Positions 18,022 through 26,749 of a stretch of DNA of 64,000 nt are shown piece by piece. A program made the position numbers and the translations under genes. Position 1 is the stretch's first letter. Each line of letters opens with the position of its first letter. Below the pieces are notes generated by a model that worked only from the letters and a program-made list of their open reading frames with translations, ran no database searches and had not been told where the DNA came from. Source of the DNA: Gammaproteobacteria bacterium. Its GTDB lineage: Bacteria; Pseudomonadota; Gammaproteobacteria; HK1. The stretch is taken from positions 1 through 64,000 of the forward strand of contig JAJEAD010000087.1 of the NCBI GenBank assembly GCA_022824305.1, given 5' to 3'.

Positions 18022-19866
18022 CTACTCGACGATATGGTACACGGGGGCCTTCCGAAGCTCCCACTCTCCGGAGTGACGGTCGTAGCGGGACAGGGTGAAG
18101 CAGTGCCAGTCCCCGTCGTCCAGCTTCGGATGATCGGCGCGGTAGTAGTAGCCCGGCCAGCGCGTTTCCGTCCGGAACATGGTGTGTTGCGTCACCGCCT
18201 CCGAAGCGAGGACCCGGTGGTGGAGCTCCCACGCGCGCTGGAGCTGATGGAGATCCTCCGCGGCGAGGTGATCCAGGTCTTCCTTCAGCATGTCCAGCAG
18301 CTCGAGCCCCCGGGTCAGCAGAGGCTCGTTGGTCGTGTAGTGGGCGCTGATGCCGCCGACGTACTCGTCCATGATCTTCTCGAGACGCTGAAGCCCGTTT
18401 ATCGGCAGGATGTAGCTCGGGGAGACGGTCCCCGCGACGATCTCGTTGCGGCCCACCTCGTAGTTCTCGAGGGGCCGGAAGACGGTCTTCTCGAGTTCCC
18501 GGTACTGACGTTCACTGACCCTGGGCTGTTCCCGGCGCAGATCGTTCACGTACCTGACCGCCGCCTTGGCGGCGATGCGGCCCTCGGTGAACGAACCGGA
18601 AGAGAACTTGTGGGCGGTTCCGCCGATGGTGTCGCCGGCCCCGAAGAGTCCGTCGACGGTCGTCATCCGGTTGTACCCCCACTGGTACTCGTCGGGCGCG
18701 TAGTCCGAGGGACCGCTCGCCCACGCGCCCGAGCACGTGGCGTGCGAGCCCATCACGTAGGGCTCGGAAGTGGTCAGCTCGGGATTGACGTGCTTCGGAT
18801 CGATGTTCTGCGAAGCCCAGACCACCGCCTGTCCGATGGTCATGCCGAGAAAGTTCTCCCAGCCGATGGTCTCCTTGTGGGGGTCCTGGAACGCCTCCTT
18901 CGTCACCATGCGGATGGGCCCCTTGCCCGCCTTCACCTCCTCGAGAAAGGCGTGGTTGCGCAGGCAGGTCGGCACGGGGTGCATGTCGACGTAGTCGCCC
19001 ACGAGCGCCTTGGTGTGGTCGTACCACTTCGACTCGTACTCTTCGCCGTACGCATTCTCGGTGTAGGTCTTCAGGTGCAGGAAGTAGGCGCCCACCGGAC
19101 CGTAGCCGTCCTTGAATCGAGTGAGGACGATCCGGTTCTCCATCTGCGTCATCGTGGCCCCGGCCAGTATCGGCAGCGCGTAGGCGGAGGCGCTGCTCCA
19201 CGGGGCGTACCAGGTCCGGCCCATGCCTTCGCCGACCGCCCGGGGCTTGTAGATGTGCGAAGCGCCGCCCGCGCAGACGATCACCGCCTTCGCGCGAAAG
19301 ACGTGGAAGTCGCCGCTGCGGACGTTGAATCCGACCGCTCCGGCCACCCGGTTGGGCTTGCCCTCGTCCATCAGCAGGTGGGTCACGATGATCCGGTTGT
19401 ACACCCGCGTGGCGGCTTTGCGGGCGGCCTCGGCCACGATTGGCTTGTAGCTCTCGCCGTGAATCATGATCTGCCACTTGCCTTCACGCTGATAACGCCC
19501 GGTCTCCGGGTCCCGCATGATGGGAAGGCCCCACTCCTCGAACTTGTGGACGGTGGAGTCGACGTGCCGCGCGATGTCGTACCCCAGGTCCTCGCGCACG
19601 AGACCCATGAGATCGTTTCGCGCGTACCGGACATGGTCCTCGGGCTGGTTCTCCCCCCACTGCATGCCCATGTAGCAGTTGATGGCGTAGAGCCCCTGGG
19701 CGACGGCGCCGCTGCGCTCGATATTCGCTTTCTCGACGCAGACGATGTCGAGATCCCGGCCCCAGTAGCGCGACTCGTAGGTGGCGCCGCAGCCGGCCAT
19801 GCCTCCCCCGATCACGAGGATGTCCGAGTCCACGAAGACCGTCTTTCTGCGCGTGAAGAGACCCAT
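18022..19866 (-). CDS. aprA: adenylylsulfate (APS) reductase alpha subunit
   Basis: This 614-residue flavoprotein has the FAD motif GGGMAGCG (20-27) and AprA-specific blocks such as GLYAINCYMG, MGSHATCSGAW and TVDGLFGAGDTIGGTAHKFSSGSF. It interconverts APS and AMP plus sulfite; with AprM nearby, the oxidative direction (sulfite to APS) is likely. The start overlaps the aprB stop (ATGA). The length is a little under the usual 620-660 residues. No sat or dsr genes are in the window. Confidence 0.95.
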   Translation of the reverse strand: MGLFTRRKTVFVDSDILVIGGGMAGCGATYESRYWGRDLDIVCVEKANIERSGAVAQGLYAINCYMGMQWGENQPEDHVRYARNDLMGLVREDLGYDIARHVDSTVHKFEEWGLPIMRDPETGRYQREGKWQIMIHGESYKPIVAEAARKAATRVYNRIIVTHLLMDEGKPNRVAGAVGFNVRSGDFHVFRAKAVIVCAGGASHIYKPRAVGEGMGRTWYAPWSSASAYALPILAGATMTQMENRIVLTRFKDGYGPVGAYFLHLKTYTENAYGEEYESKWYDHTKALVGDYVDMHPVPTCLRNHAFLEEVKAGKGPIRMVTKEAFQDPHKETIGWENFLGMTIGQAVVWASQNIDPKHVNPELTTSEPYVMGSHATCSGAWASGPSDYAPDEYQWGYNRMTTVDGLFGAGDTIGGTAHKFSSGSFTEGRIAAKAAVRYVNDLRREQPRVSERQYRELEKTVFRPLENYEVGRNEIVAGTVSPSYILPINGLQRLEKIMDEYVGGISAHYTTNEPLLTRGLELLDMLKEDLDHLAAEDLHQLQRAWELHHRVLASEAVTQHTMFRTETRWPGYYYRADHPKLDDGDWHCFTLSRYDRHSGEWELRKAPVYHIVE

Positions 19867-20327
19867 CAGAGCGCTCCCGCCTTCAGGTCTTCGGGCCGCA
19901 GCGCGGGAAGGCTCTCGATGTTGAGCGCGTCCGGCTCATGGGCGAGCTCCTGCGACTCGAGCGCTTCGGCGCTCGGCGGCGCCAGCTCCGCCGGTGACGG
20001 GATCGTGCCCCACGGGGTGGTGCGAATCGGTGAGACGAATTCCTTCACCCGTCCGTCCCGGAACTCGATCCGCCAGGAGATCGTGCCCTTCGCCTCTTCC
20101 CGGAGGGTCCGGACGCTGTGGCCCAGCGGCGCGAAGTCGGCATAGCCGCGCGCGTCTATGGCGTTTTGCGGACAGGCCTTGACGCAGGAGTAGCACTCCC
20201 AGCACATGTTCGGCTCGATGTTGTAGGCGCGCCGATAGGTCTTGTCGATGTGCATGATGTCGGACGGACAGATGTCCACGCAGTGTCCGCAGCCATCGCA
20301 GCGGGTCATGTAGACGAAGGTGGGCAT
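19866..20327 (-). CDS. aprB: APS reductase beta subunit, two [4Fe-4S] ferredoxin
   Basis: This 153-residue protein has two four-cysteine clusters, C10/C13/C16/C20 and C42/C45/C48/C52, each ending in Cys-Pro, followed by the C-terminal tail that wraps AprA. It passes electrons between the AprA flavin and the membrane partner. GAAGGAAG precedes the ATG. It overlaps aprA by an ATGA and follows aprM after 42 bases. Together the genes form aprMBA. Confidence 0.95.
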   Translation of the reverse strand: MPTFVYMTRCDGCGHCVDICPSDIMHIDKTYRRAYNIEPNMCWECYSCVKACPQNAIDARGYADFAPLGHSVRTLREEAKGTISWRIEFRDGRVKEFVSPIRTTPWGTIPSPAELAPPSAEALESQELAHEPDALNIESLPALRPEDLKAGAL

Positions 20328-20369
20328 GTTCTTCCTTCGGTCGGGAAAGTTTCGGGCGAAACGTCGCGG

Positions 20370-21158
20370 CTAGTAGTTCTGCGGCAGGCGCCGGGCGCTG
20401 CCGAAGACCTCCGGCCGGTCGGCGGGCGGCGGCAGCTTGCTCCTCGAGGCATCCGCATCGGCCACTCTCTTCTGAAGTGCCGCCGCCGGCTTGAAGAACA
20501 TGTGCGCGAACTTCGACCAGGGAACGCTTCCGAAAAGCACGGTGGTGGCGATCACGTACGCGACGAACGCGACATCCGTCAGCCGGTCGGCGGATGCGCT
20601 CTGCGCAAAGGACCACACCAGCCCCAGGGTCACGCTGACGAGGAGGGAAAGAATGAAGAGATCCGCGCGAACGACGCGAAAGGGGGAATTGCCTTCCGCC
20701 GCCACGTCGGCGCGAATGAAGAACCAGAACCAGTAGCCGCCCGCGCAGATCATCAGAGCCCCGATGTGCCAGAGGAGGGGCAGAAAGGCAGGAGCGGAAT
20801 TCCCGGGGCCCGGATAGACGACGATCATGACGGCGCTCGTGATCACATATGCCAGGAACCCGTACATCATCAGCAAATGGGAGATCCTGCGCCGCACCGT
20901 GCAGAACTCCGCCGAGGTCAACACCTCGACGAAGAAGGTGCGCATTGCAAGTGACGCAATCTGCGCTCCGCCGACCGGCCGGGGGCCTCTGTTTCTCGCC
21001 TTGCGCCAGTCCTCGAAGAAGAACCTCGCGCTCTTCTTGTGAAGGACGTCGAACAGCGTGCCGGCCACGACGAGGACGATCATCAGTACCACGTATCCCG
21101 TCGTGTACGCGGAGGGGATGATGTCGGACACTTCTGCGTAGGGGTTGTTTCTCAACAT
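20370..21158 (-). CDS. aprM: AprM-type heme b membrane anchor for APS reductase
   Basis: This 262-residue protein has about five membrane helices (near 18-39, 92-114, 123-145, 165-183, 193-207). His residues at the helix ends (SHLLMM, LWHIGAL, FAHMFF) suit heme b ligation, as in NarI-like anchors. In sulfur oxidisers with the aprMBA arrangement, AprM takes electrons from AprBA to the quinone pool. The ATG lies only 25 bases after the rho stop on the same strand, so read-through from rho is likely. AprM is less conserved than AprAB, but position and topology fit well. Confidence 0.85.
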   Translation of the reverse strand: MLRNNPYAEVSDIIPSAYTTGYVVLMIVLVVAGTLFDVLHKKSARFFFEDWRKARNRGPRPVGGAQIASLAMRTFFVEVLTSAEFCTVRRRISHLLMMYGFLAYVITSAVMIVVYPGPGNSAPAFLPLLWHIGALMICAGGYWFWFFIRADVAAEGNSPFRVVRADLFILSLLVSVTLGLVWSFAQSASADRLTDVAFVAYVIATTVLFGSVPWSKFAHMFFKPAAALQKRVADADASRSKLPPPADRPEVFGSARRLPQNY

Positions 21159-21183
21159 CTTGTCGTAGGGTCCCGAAGCTCAA

Positions 21184-22440
21184 TCACCGTTTCATGGATT
21201 CGAAGAACTCGTTGTTCGTCCTGGTCGCCTTGAGGCGATCCAGGAGGAACTCCATTGCCGCTACCTCGTCCATGGGGTGCAGGAGTTTGCGCAAAATCCA
21301 GGTCTTCTGCAACGCGCCGGTATCCACGAGCAGCTCCTCCCGGCGAGTGCCCGAACGGTCGATGTTGATGGCAGGAAAGATGCGCTTTTCGTATATGCGC
21401 CGCTCCATGTGGATCTCGCTGTTGCCGGTGCCCTTGAACTCTTCGTAGATCACGTCGTCCATGCGTGATCCGGTGTCCACCAGGGCGGTGGCGACAATGC
21501 TGAGGCTGCCGCCTTCCTCGATGTTCCGTGCCGATCCGAAAAATCGCTTGGGACGCTGCAGGGCGTTCGCGTCCACGCCTCCAGTCAGGACTTTCCCGGA
21601 TGACGGCGCCACCGTGTTGTAGGCGCGAGCGAGGCGGGTGATGGAATCCAGGAGTATGACCACGTCGTGCTTGTGCTCCGAGAGGCGCTTCGCCTTTTCC
21701 ATCACCATCTCCGCCACGTGCACGTGACGGCTCGCAGGTTCGTCGAAGGTGCTGGAGACCACTTCCGCGCGCACCGATCGAGCCATCTCGGTGACTTCCT
21801 CCGGCCGCTCGTCGATGAGCAGCACGATGAGCCGGCACTCGGGGTGGTTCGACGCAATCGAATGGGCGATGCTCTGCAGCATCATCGTCTTTCCCGCCTT
21901 GGGCGGAGACACGATCAGGGCGCGCTGTCCCTTTCCGATCGGCGCGATCAGATCGATGACCCGCGGCGTCAGGTCCTCGGTACTGCCGTTGCCTCTTTCG
22001 AGCGCGAAACGATCGGTGGGAAAGAGCGGGGTGAGGTTCTCGAAGAGCAGCTTGTTTCGCGCCCCCTCCGGGGCTTCGAGGTTGAGCTCATCCACCTTGA
22101 GTAGCGCGAAGTAGCGTTCGTTCTCTCTCGGCGGCCGTATCTTTCCCGCAATGGTGTCGCCGGTACGCAGTCCGAAGCGCCGGATCTGGCTCGGCGACAC
22201 GTAGATGTCGTCCGGGCCCGCCTGATAGGAGCTGCCGGGGGAGCGCAGGAACCCGAATCCGTCCTGGAGAATCTCGAGAACCCCGTCGCCGTAGATGTCC
22301 TCGCCCCTTCGGGCGTGGCTCTTGAGGATGCCGAATATGATCTCCTGCTTCCGGGATCGGGCCATGCCCTCGATACCGAGGGACTGAGACAGCAGCAGCA
22401 ACTCCGGCGCGGGCTTGGCCTTGAGTTCGGTCAGGTTCAT
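21184..22440 (-). CDS. rho: transcription termination factor Rho
   Basis: This 418-residue protein is the standard length. It has the N-terminal helix bundle and cold-shock RNA-binding domain (about 1-125, [13 protein letters not shown]), Walker A SPPKAGKT (178-185), Walker [16 protein letters not shown], and the C-terminal [11 protein letters not shown] motor segment. It is a hexameric RNA helicase that ends transcription. As in other gammaproteobacteria it lies near trxA, but an opposite-strand TPR gene separates the two here. aprM starts 25 bases downstream. Confidence 0.97.
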   Translation of the reverse strand: MNLTELKAKPAPELLLLSQSLGIEGMARSRKQEIIFGILKSHARRGEDIYGDGVLEILQDGFGFLRSPGSSYQAGPDDIYVSPSQIRRFGLRTGDTIAGKIRPPRENERYFALLKVDELNLEAPEGARNKLLFENLTPLFPTDRFALERGNGSTEDLTPRVIDLIAPIGKGQRALIVSPPKAGKTMMLQSIAHSIASNHPECRLIVLLIDERPEEVTEMARSVRAEVVSSTFDEPASRHVHVAEMVMEKAKRLSEHKHDVVILLDSITRLARAYNTVAPSSGKVLTGGVDANALQRPKRFFGSARNIEEGGSLSIVATALVDTGSRMDDVIYEEFKGTGNSEIHMERRIYEKRIFPAINIDRSGTRREELLVDTGALQKTWILRKLLHPMDEVAAMEFLLDRLKATRTNNEFFESMKR

Positions 22441-22715
22441 GAGCGGAGACTGAGGCGATGCCGGGGAATCGGGAGCACGGCGGGACGCGCCGGGACGCGT
22501 CTGGCCGGAACCCGGTTGGGGCAGCGGGAATCAGAGTGAGGATATGGCCGGGATGCTGCGGGAAGAGGGCGGTGTGGCGAAGTGCCGGGCCCCTGATTGG
22601 GCTAAAGTAGCACCGGCCTCGAAGAGCGTCCACCCTGCGCCAGGGGCTTGCGAGACCCGTTTCGGGACTCGAGGCCGGCGCCTCCGCATGCCGTCGCCGC
22701 GAGGGAGACAGAGCG

Positions 22716-24377
22716 ATGTCCGACTACGCCTACGACCTGGGAAGCTACCGGCGGCCCGTCACGACCCGGAGCGCGGAAGCGCAGGCCTGGTTCGACCGGG
22801 GTCTCGCCTGGACCTACGGCTATCATCACGAAGAGGCGATCACGTGCTTTCGCCGGGCGATCGACGCCGACCCGGGCTGCGCGATGGCCTGGTGGGGAGT
22901 CGGCTACGCGGTCGGACCCAACTACAACAAGCCATGGGAGGCCTTCGACGACGAGGACGCGGCCCGGTCGCTGGAGACCGCGCACCATGCCGTCGCGCGG
23001 GCCACGGAGCTCGCCCGCGACGGCACGGCGGGAGAACGGGCCCTCATTCGCGCCCTGGCGTGCCGCTATCCCTCGCCCGTGCCCCTGGACGACATGGGCC
23101 CGTGGAACGACGAGTACGCGGCGGCGATGCGTGCGGTCCACGCCGGGCATGCCGGCGATCCGGATGTCGAAGCGCTCTTCGCCGAAGCGATAATGAACCG
23201 CACCCCGTGGGCGCTCTGGGACCTCGAATCCGGCGAGGTCGCCGAAGGCGCGGATACCGCGGAGGCGATACGGGTCCTGGAGGGTGCGATGCACCGGCGC
23301 GACGAGCGCGGCGAGCCCGCGCACCCGGGCCTGCTGCACATGTACATCCACCTCATGGAGATGTCGCCGCATCCGGAACGGGCGCTCGCGGCCGGAGACC
23401 GCTTGCGCGATCTCGTGCCGGACGCCGGCCATCTCTGCCACATGCCCACCCACATCGACGTGCTCTGCGGCGACTACCGGGCCGTGGTGGAGACCAACCA
23501 GGCCGCCATCGACGCGGACGGGAAGTTCCTGGCGCGGGAAGGCGCCGGCAACTTCTACTCGCTGTACCGGTGTCACAACTACCACTTCAAGATCTACGGC
23601 GCGATGTTTCTCGGCCAGTACCGCCCGGCGCTCGCCGCGGCGGAAGAGCTGGTCGCCACTCTGCCCGAGGAGCTGCTCGCCGTCGCCTCGCCGCCGATGG
23701 CGGACTGGCTGGAGGGCTTCGTCCCGATGAAGCAGCACGTCCTCATCCGCTTCGGGAAATGGAAGGAGATCGTTGCCCAGGAGCTGCCCGGCAATCCGGA
23801 CCTCTTCTGCGTGACCGCCGCGATGATGCGCTACGCCAGGGGAGTGGCGCACTCCGTTCTGGGCGACATCGCCGCGGCGGACGAAGAGGCGGCGGCCTTC
23901 GAGGAGGCGCTGACCCGGGTTCCGGAGAGCCGCTACGTCTTCAACAACCGCTGTCGCGATGTTCTCTCGATTGCGCGCGAGATGATGCACGGCGAGATCG
24001 AGTACCGGCGCGGTCGCCTCGATGCCGCCTTCGAACACCTGCGTGCGGCGGTCGAGCTCGATGACCACCTGCCCTACGACGAGCCCTGGGGATGGATGCA
24101 GCCCACGCGTCACGCGCTCGCGGCCCTGCTTCTCGAGCAGGACCGCGTGGAGGAGGCGGCCGCGGTGTACCGGGCGGATCTCGGGTACGACGACACGCTG
24201 AGCCGGGCCTGCCAGCACCCCGACAACGTGTGGAGCCTGCACGGGTACCACGAGTGCCTCGAACGTCTGGGACGCGACGAAGAGGCCAGGATCCTGAAGC
24301 AGCGCCGGGACCTCGCGATGGCGCGGGCCGACGTCCCGATCACCGCCTCCTGCTTCTGTCGCCTCGAATCGGCGTAA
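22716..24377 (+). CDS. large TPR-repeat protein of unknown function
   Basis: This 553-residue cytoplasmic protein has helical repeats throughout. It begins with a TPR-like unit (AQAWFDRGLAWTYGYHHEEAITCFRRAIDADPGCA) and includes several conserved His/Cys-rich stretches (LLHMYIHLMEMSP, HLCHMPTHIDVLCGDY, YRCHNYHFK) that suggest a metal or ligand site. No signal peptide is seen. Related proteins are common in marine bacteria as TPR-repeat proteins without assigned function. GAGGGAGACAGA precedes the ATG. It interrupts the usual trxA-rho neighbourhood on the opposite strand. Confidence 0.7.
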   Translation: MSDYAYDLGSYRRPVTTRSAEAQAWFDRGLAWTYGYHHEEAITCFRRAIDADPGCAMAWWGVGYAVGPNYNKPWEAFDDEDAARSLETAHHAVARATELARDGTAGERALIRALACRYPSPVPLDDMGPWNDEYAAAMRAVHAGHAGDPDVEALFAEAIMNRTPWALWDLESGEVAEGADTAEAIRVLEGAMHRRDERGEPAHPGLLHMYIHLMEMSPHPERALAAGDRLRDLVPDAGHLCHMPTHIDVLCGDYRAVVETNQAAIDADGKFLAREGAGNFYSLYRCHNYHFKIYGAMFLGQYRPALAAAEELVATLPEELLAVASPPMADWLEGFVPMKQHVLIRFGKWKEIVAQELPGNPDLFCVTAAMMRYARGVAHSVLGDIAAADEEAAAFEEALTRVPESRYVFNNRCRDVLSIAREMMHGEIEYRRGRLDAAFEHLRAAVELDDHLPYDEPWGWMQPTRHALAALLLEQDRVEEAAAVYRADLGYDDTLSRACQHPDNVWSLHGYHECLERLGRDEEARILKQRRDLAMARADVPITASCFCRLESA

Positions 24378-24536
24378 CGCGCCGGCTGAACGCGCCCGGT
24401 GCCCGCCCTCGGGAGGCGCCGGAGTCAGCCCCGACCGTAGCGAAGGTCAGCGCCCGAGTGACCGTCGTCCCGATGCGGTGCAGCGGCGGCAGGAACTCCC
24501 GCGTCGGCGGGACAGGAAGGCGGTTGGATGTTGCCG

Positions 24537-24863
24537 CTAGAGGTTGCTGTCGATGAAGGCCGAAAGCTGGGTCTTGGAGACTGCTCCGACCTTGGTCGCT
24601 TCCACGCTTCCGTCCTTGAAGAGCATCAGGGTGGGAATGCCCCGGATTCCGTAGCGCGGAGGAGTGGAGTTGTTCTCGTCGATGTTCAGCTTTGCAACCT
24701 TGAGCTTGCCCGCGTATTCTTCCGCGATCTCGTCAACGATTGACGCAATCGCCTTGCAGGGGCCGCACCATTCCGCCCAGTAGTCCACGAGCACGGGCGC
24801 TTCACTGTTCAGCACCTCCTCCTCAAAAGTATCGTCGGTGAGGTGCACGATTCTGTTGGTCAT
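24537..24863 (-). CDS. trxA: thioredoxin 1
   Basis: This 108-residue protein has the active site WCGPC (C33, C36) and the cis-Pro segment [11 protein letters not shown], and matches E. coli TrxA in length. It reduces protein disulfides using thioredoxin reductase. The ATG at 24863 is chosen to match the family; a GTG at 24887 would add eight residues. It is divergent from rhlB, as in E. coli and Pseudomonas. Confidence 0.97.
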   Translation of the reverse strand: MTNRIVHLTDDTFEEEVLNSEAPVLVDYWAEWCGPCKAIASIVDEIAEEYAGKLKVAKLNIDENNSTPPRYGIRGIPTLMLFKDGSVEATKVGAVSKTQLSAFIDSNL

Positions 24864-25207
24864 GAAGCCATCCCGGCCGGGGAACACGCGGACAATTTGA
24901 GCCTAAAGCTCGGTGCTTTGCAAGCCCGGAGAGGAGTCTCCGAGTGCGTGCAGCGCTTCCCCGGGGGCGCCTGAATGCAGGAGAATGGCTATATATACCA
25001 AAAGGTTGATAGAATTCCGCGATGTCTTCGGGGCCGGCGTCCGGCCTCCCTCGTCGCGGTTCCGGAGAGCGATCGGAGCCACCGGTCATCGGTGTTCGGA
25101 CGAGGCGAAAAGTGGCGAAGCCGCACACCGGCGCCCGGCCCCTGGTCCCTCGTCGTCCCACTTTCCGCAAGTGGATTCCCGCTCATCGAGGGAATGGCGA
25201 CATCCCC
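24864..25207. promoter_or_regulatory. divergent trxA-rhlB promoter region
   Basis: This 344-base gap holds the 5' regions of trxA (minus) and rhlB (plus). An AT-rich patch at about 24985-25016, with an alternating TA run at 24990-24997, is the only obvious promoter-like element. I cannot assign -35/-10 pairs to either gene with confidence. No gene is supported. Confidence 0.4.
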
Positions 25208-26485
25208 ATGAATGAGCGTATCTACACTGACGTGCGATTCTCGAGCCTCGACCTCGAGCCGGCGCTGCTCGAAGGCGTTCGCGACGCGGGATTCGAGTTC
25301 TGCACGCCCATTCAGGCCGGCGCCCTGCCCATAGCCCTCGACGGGCGCGACGTCGAGGGTCAGGCGCAGACCGGCACGGGCAAGACCGCCGCATTTCTTC
25401 TCGCGACCCTGAATCACCTGCTTCGGCAGGCCCCGCACGTCGGGCACCGCGAAGGCAACCCGAGAGCCCTCGTCGTCGCGCCGACGCGCGAGCTCGCCGT
25501 GCAAATCCACCGCGATGCCGAAGTGCTCGGTCGCCATGCCGGGTTCCGCATGATGGTGGTCTTCGGCGGAACCGGCTACGAGGAACAAAGACGCAAGCTG
25601 CGCGAAGGAGTGGACCTTCTCGTCGGCACCCCGGGGCGCCTGATCGACTACTACAAGCAGCGGATTTACGACCTGCGCGGAGCGCAGGTGGCGGTCATCG
25701 ACGAAGCGGATCGCATGTTCGATCTCGGCTTCATTCGAGACGTGCGCTATCTGCTTCGCCGCATGCCGCGCGCGGAAGAACGGCTGAATCTGCTCTTCTC
25801 CGCCACGCTCTCGCATCGTGTCTCCGAGCTCGCCTACGAGCACATGAACGCCCCGACCGTGGTCAACGCCAATCCGGAACGCGTCACCGTCTCCCGGGTT
25901 TCGCAGAAGCTCTTCCACGTCTCCCGGGAGGAGAAGATTCCGCTGCTCTTCGGGTTGCTGAAGGACCTCGAGGTCACGCGCACCCTCGTGTTCACCAATA
26001 CCAAGCGCAGCGCCGAGCAGGTGGCGAGCTATCTCGAAGCCAACGGCATCCGGGCCGGCATGTTGACCGGAGATGTGCCGCAACGCAGGCGTCTTGCCCT
26101 GCTCGACGAGTTCAAGCAAGGCGGAGTGCCGATCCTGGTGGCCACCGATGTCGCCTCCCGCGGGCTGCACATTCCCGATGTGAGCCACGTGTTCAACTTC
26201 GACCTCCCTCAGGACCCCGAGGACTACGTCCACCGGGTCGGGCGCACGGCACGGGTGGGAGCGGAAGGAGATGCGGTCAGCTTCGCCTGCGAGGAGTTCG
26301 TCTACTCCCTGGCGGCCATCGAGGAGTTCATAGGCGAAAAGCTTCCCGCCTGCCCGGTCAGCGACGAGCTGCTCGTGGCCCCGGTCGTTCCGCGTCGTGG
26401 CCGCCCGCGCCGTCGGGCCGGGAGGCCGCGCCGTCACCGGCCCCGCGAGTCCCGGGCCGGAAGCCTCACGGAGGATCGGATGTGA
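25208..26485 (+). CDS. rhlB: DEAD-box ATP-dependent RNA helicase RhlB
   Basis: This 425-residue helicase has the Q motif (GFEFCTPIQ, 28-36), Walker A AQTGTGKT (53-60), PTRELAVQI, TPGR, DEAD (165-168), SAT, and the motif VI region HRVGRTAR. RhlB unwinds RNA for the degradosome. An Arg/Pro-rich basic tail (about 395-420) follows the core. Synteny with trxA and rho favours RhlB over other DEAD-box helicases. GAGGGA lies upstream of the ATG. The stop overlaps the lptM start. Confidence 0.93.
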   Translation: MNERIYTDVRFSSLDLEPALLEGVRDAGFEFCTPIQAGALPIALDGRDVEGQAQTGTGKTAAFLLATLNHLLRQAPHVGHREGNPRALVVAPTRELAVQIHRDAEVLGRHAGFRMMVVFGGTGYEEQRRKLREGVDLLVGTPGRLIDYYKQRIYDLRGAQVAVIDEADRMFDLGFIRDVRYLLRRMPRAEERLNLLFSATLSHRVSELAYEHMNAPTVVNANPERVTVSRVSQKLFHVSREEKIPLLFGLLKDLEVTRTLVFTNTKRSAEQVASYLEANGIRAGMLTGDVPQRRRLALLDEFKQGGVPILVATDVASRGLHIPDVSHVFNFDLPQDPEDYVHRVGRTARVGAEGDAVSFACEEFVYSLAAIEEFIGEKLPACPVSDELLVAPVVPRRGRPRRRAGRPRRHRPRESRAGSLTEDRM

Positions 26486-26727
26486 TGAAAGACTTCGTCG
26501 GATCGCGGCCGGCCGTCGACCGAGGTTCCCGCGGGGCCGCGGCCCGCCCGCCTGCCGGCGCGACGGTCGTGGGGTCTCCCCACCCGACCAGGCGTCGGGC
26601 ATTGCTGATCCTTCCCGTGATGCTCGCCCTCGGCGCCTGCGGTCAGAAGGGCGCGCTCTTCCTTCCGGAAGGGGAAGGGGACGGGGAAGAGGCGCGCGCG
26701 CTTCCCGTTCCCGAATCGACGGCCTGA
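26485..26727 (+). CDS. lptM: LptM/YifL-like small lipoprotein
   Basis: This 80-residue protein has a hydrophobic stretch ending in a lipobox (MLALGAC) followed by GQKGALFLP, the hallmark of LptM, a lipoprotein that helps LptD mature in LPS export. lysA follows after 22 bases, the conserved arrangement. The ATG overlaps the rhlB TGA and has GGAGGA nine bases upstream. It would leave about 40 residues before the signal peptide's Arg-rich n-region, which is unusual. An internal GTG at 26569 would give a normal signal peptide, so the start is uncertain. Confidence 0.75.
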   Translation: MKDFVGSRPAVDRGSRGAAARPPAGATVVGSPHPTRRRALLILPVMLALGACGQKGALFLPEGEGDGEEARALPVPESTA

Positions 26728-26749
26728 CTCCGGGCGCCCACGGTCGGCG

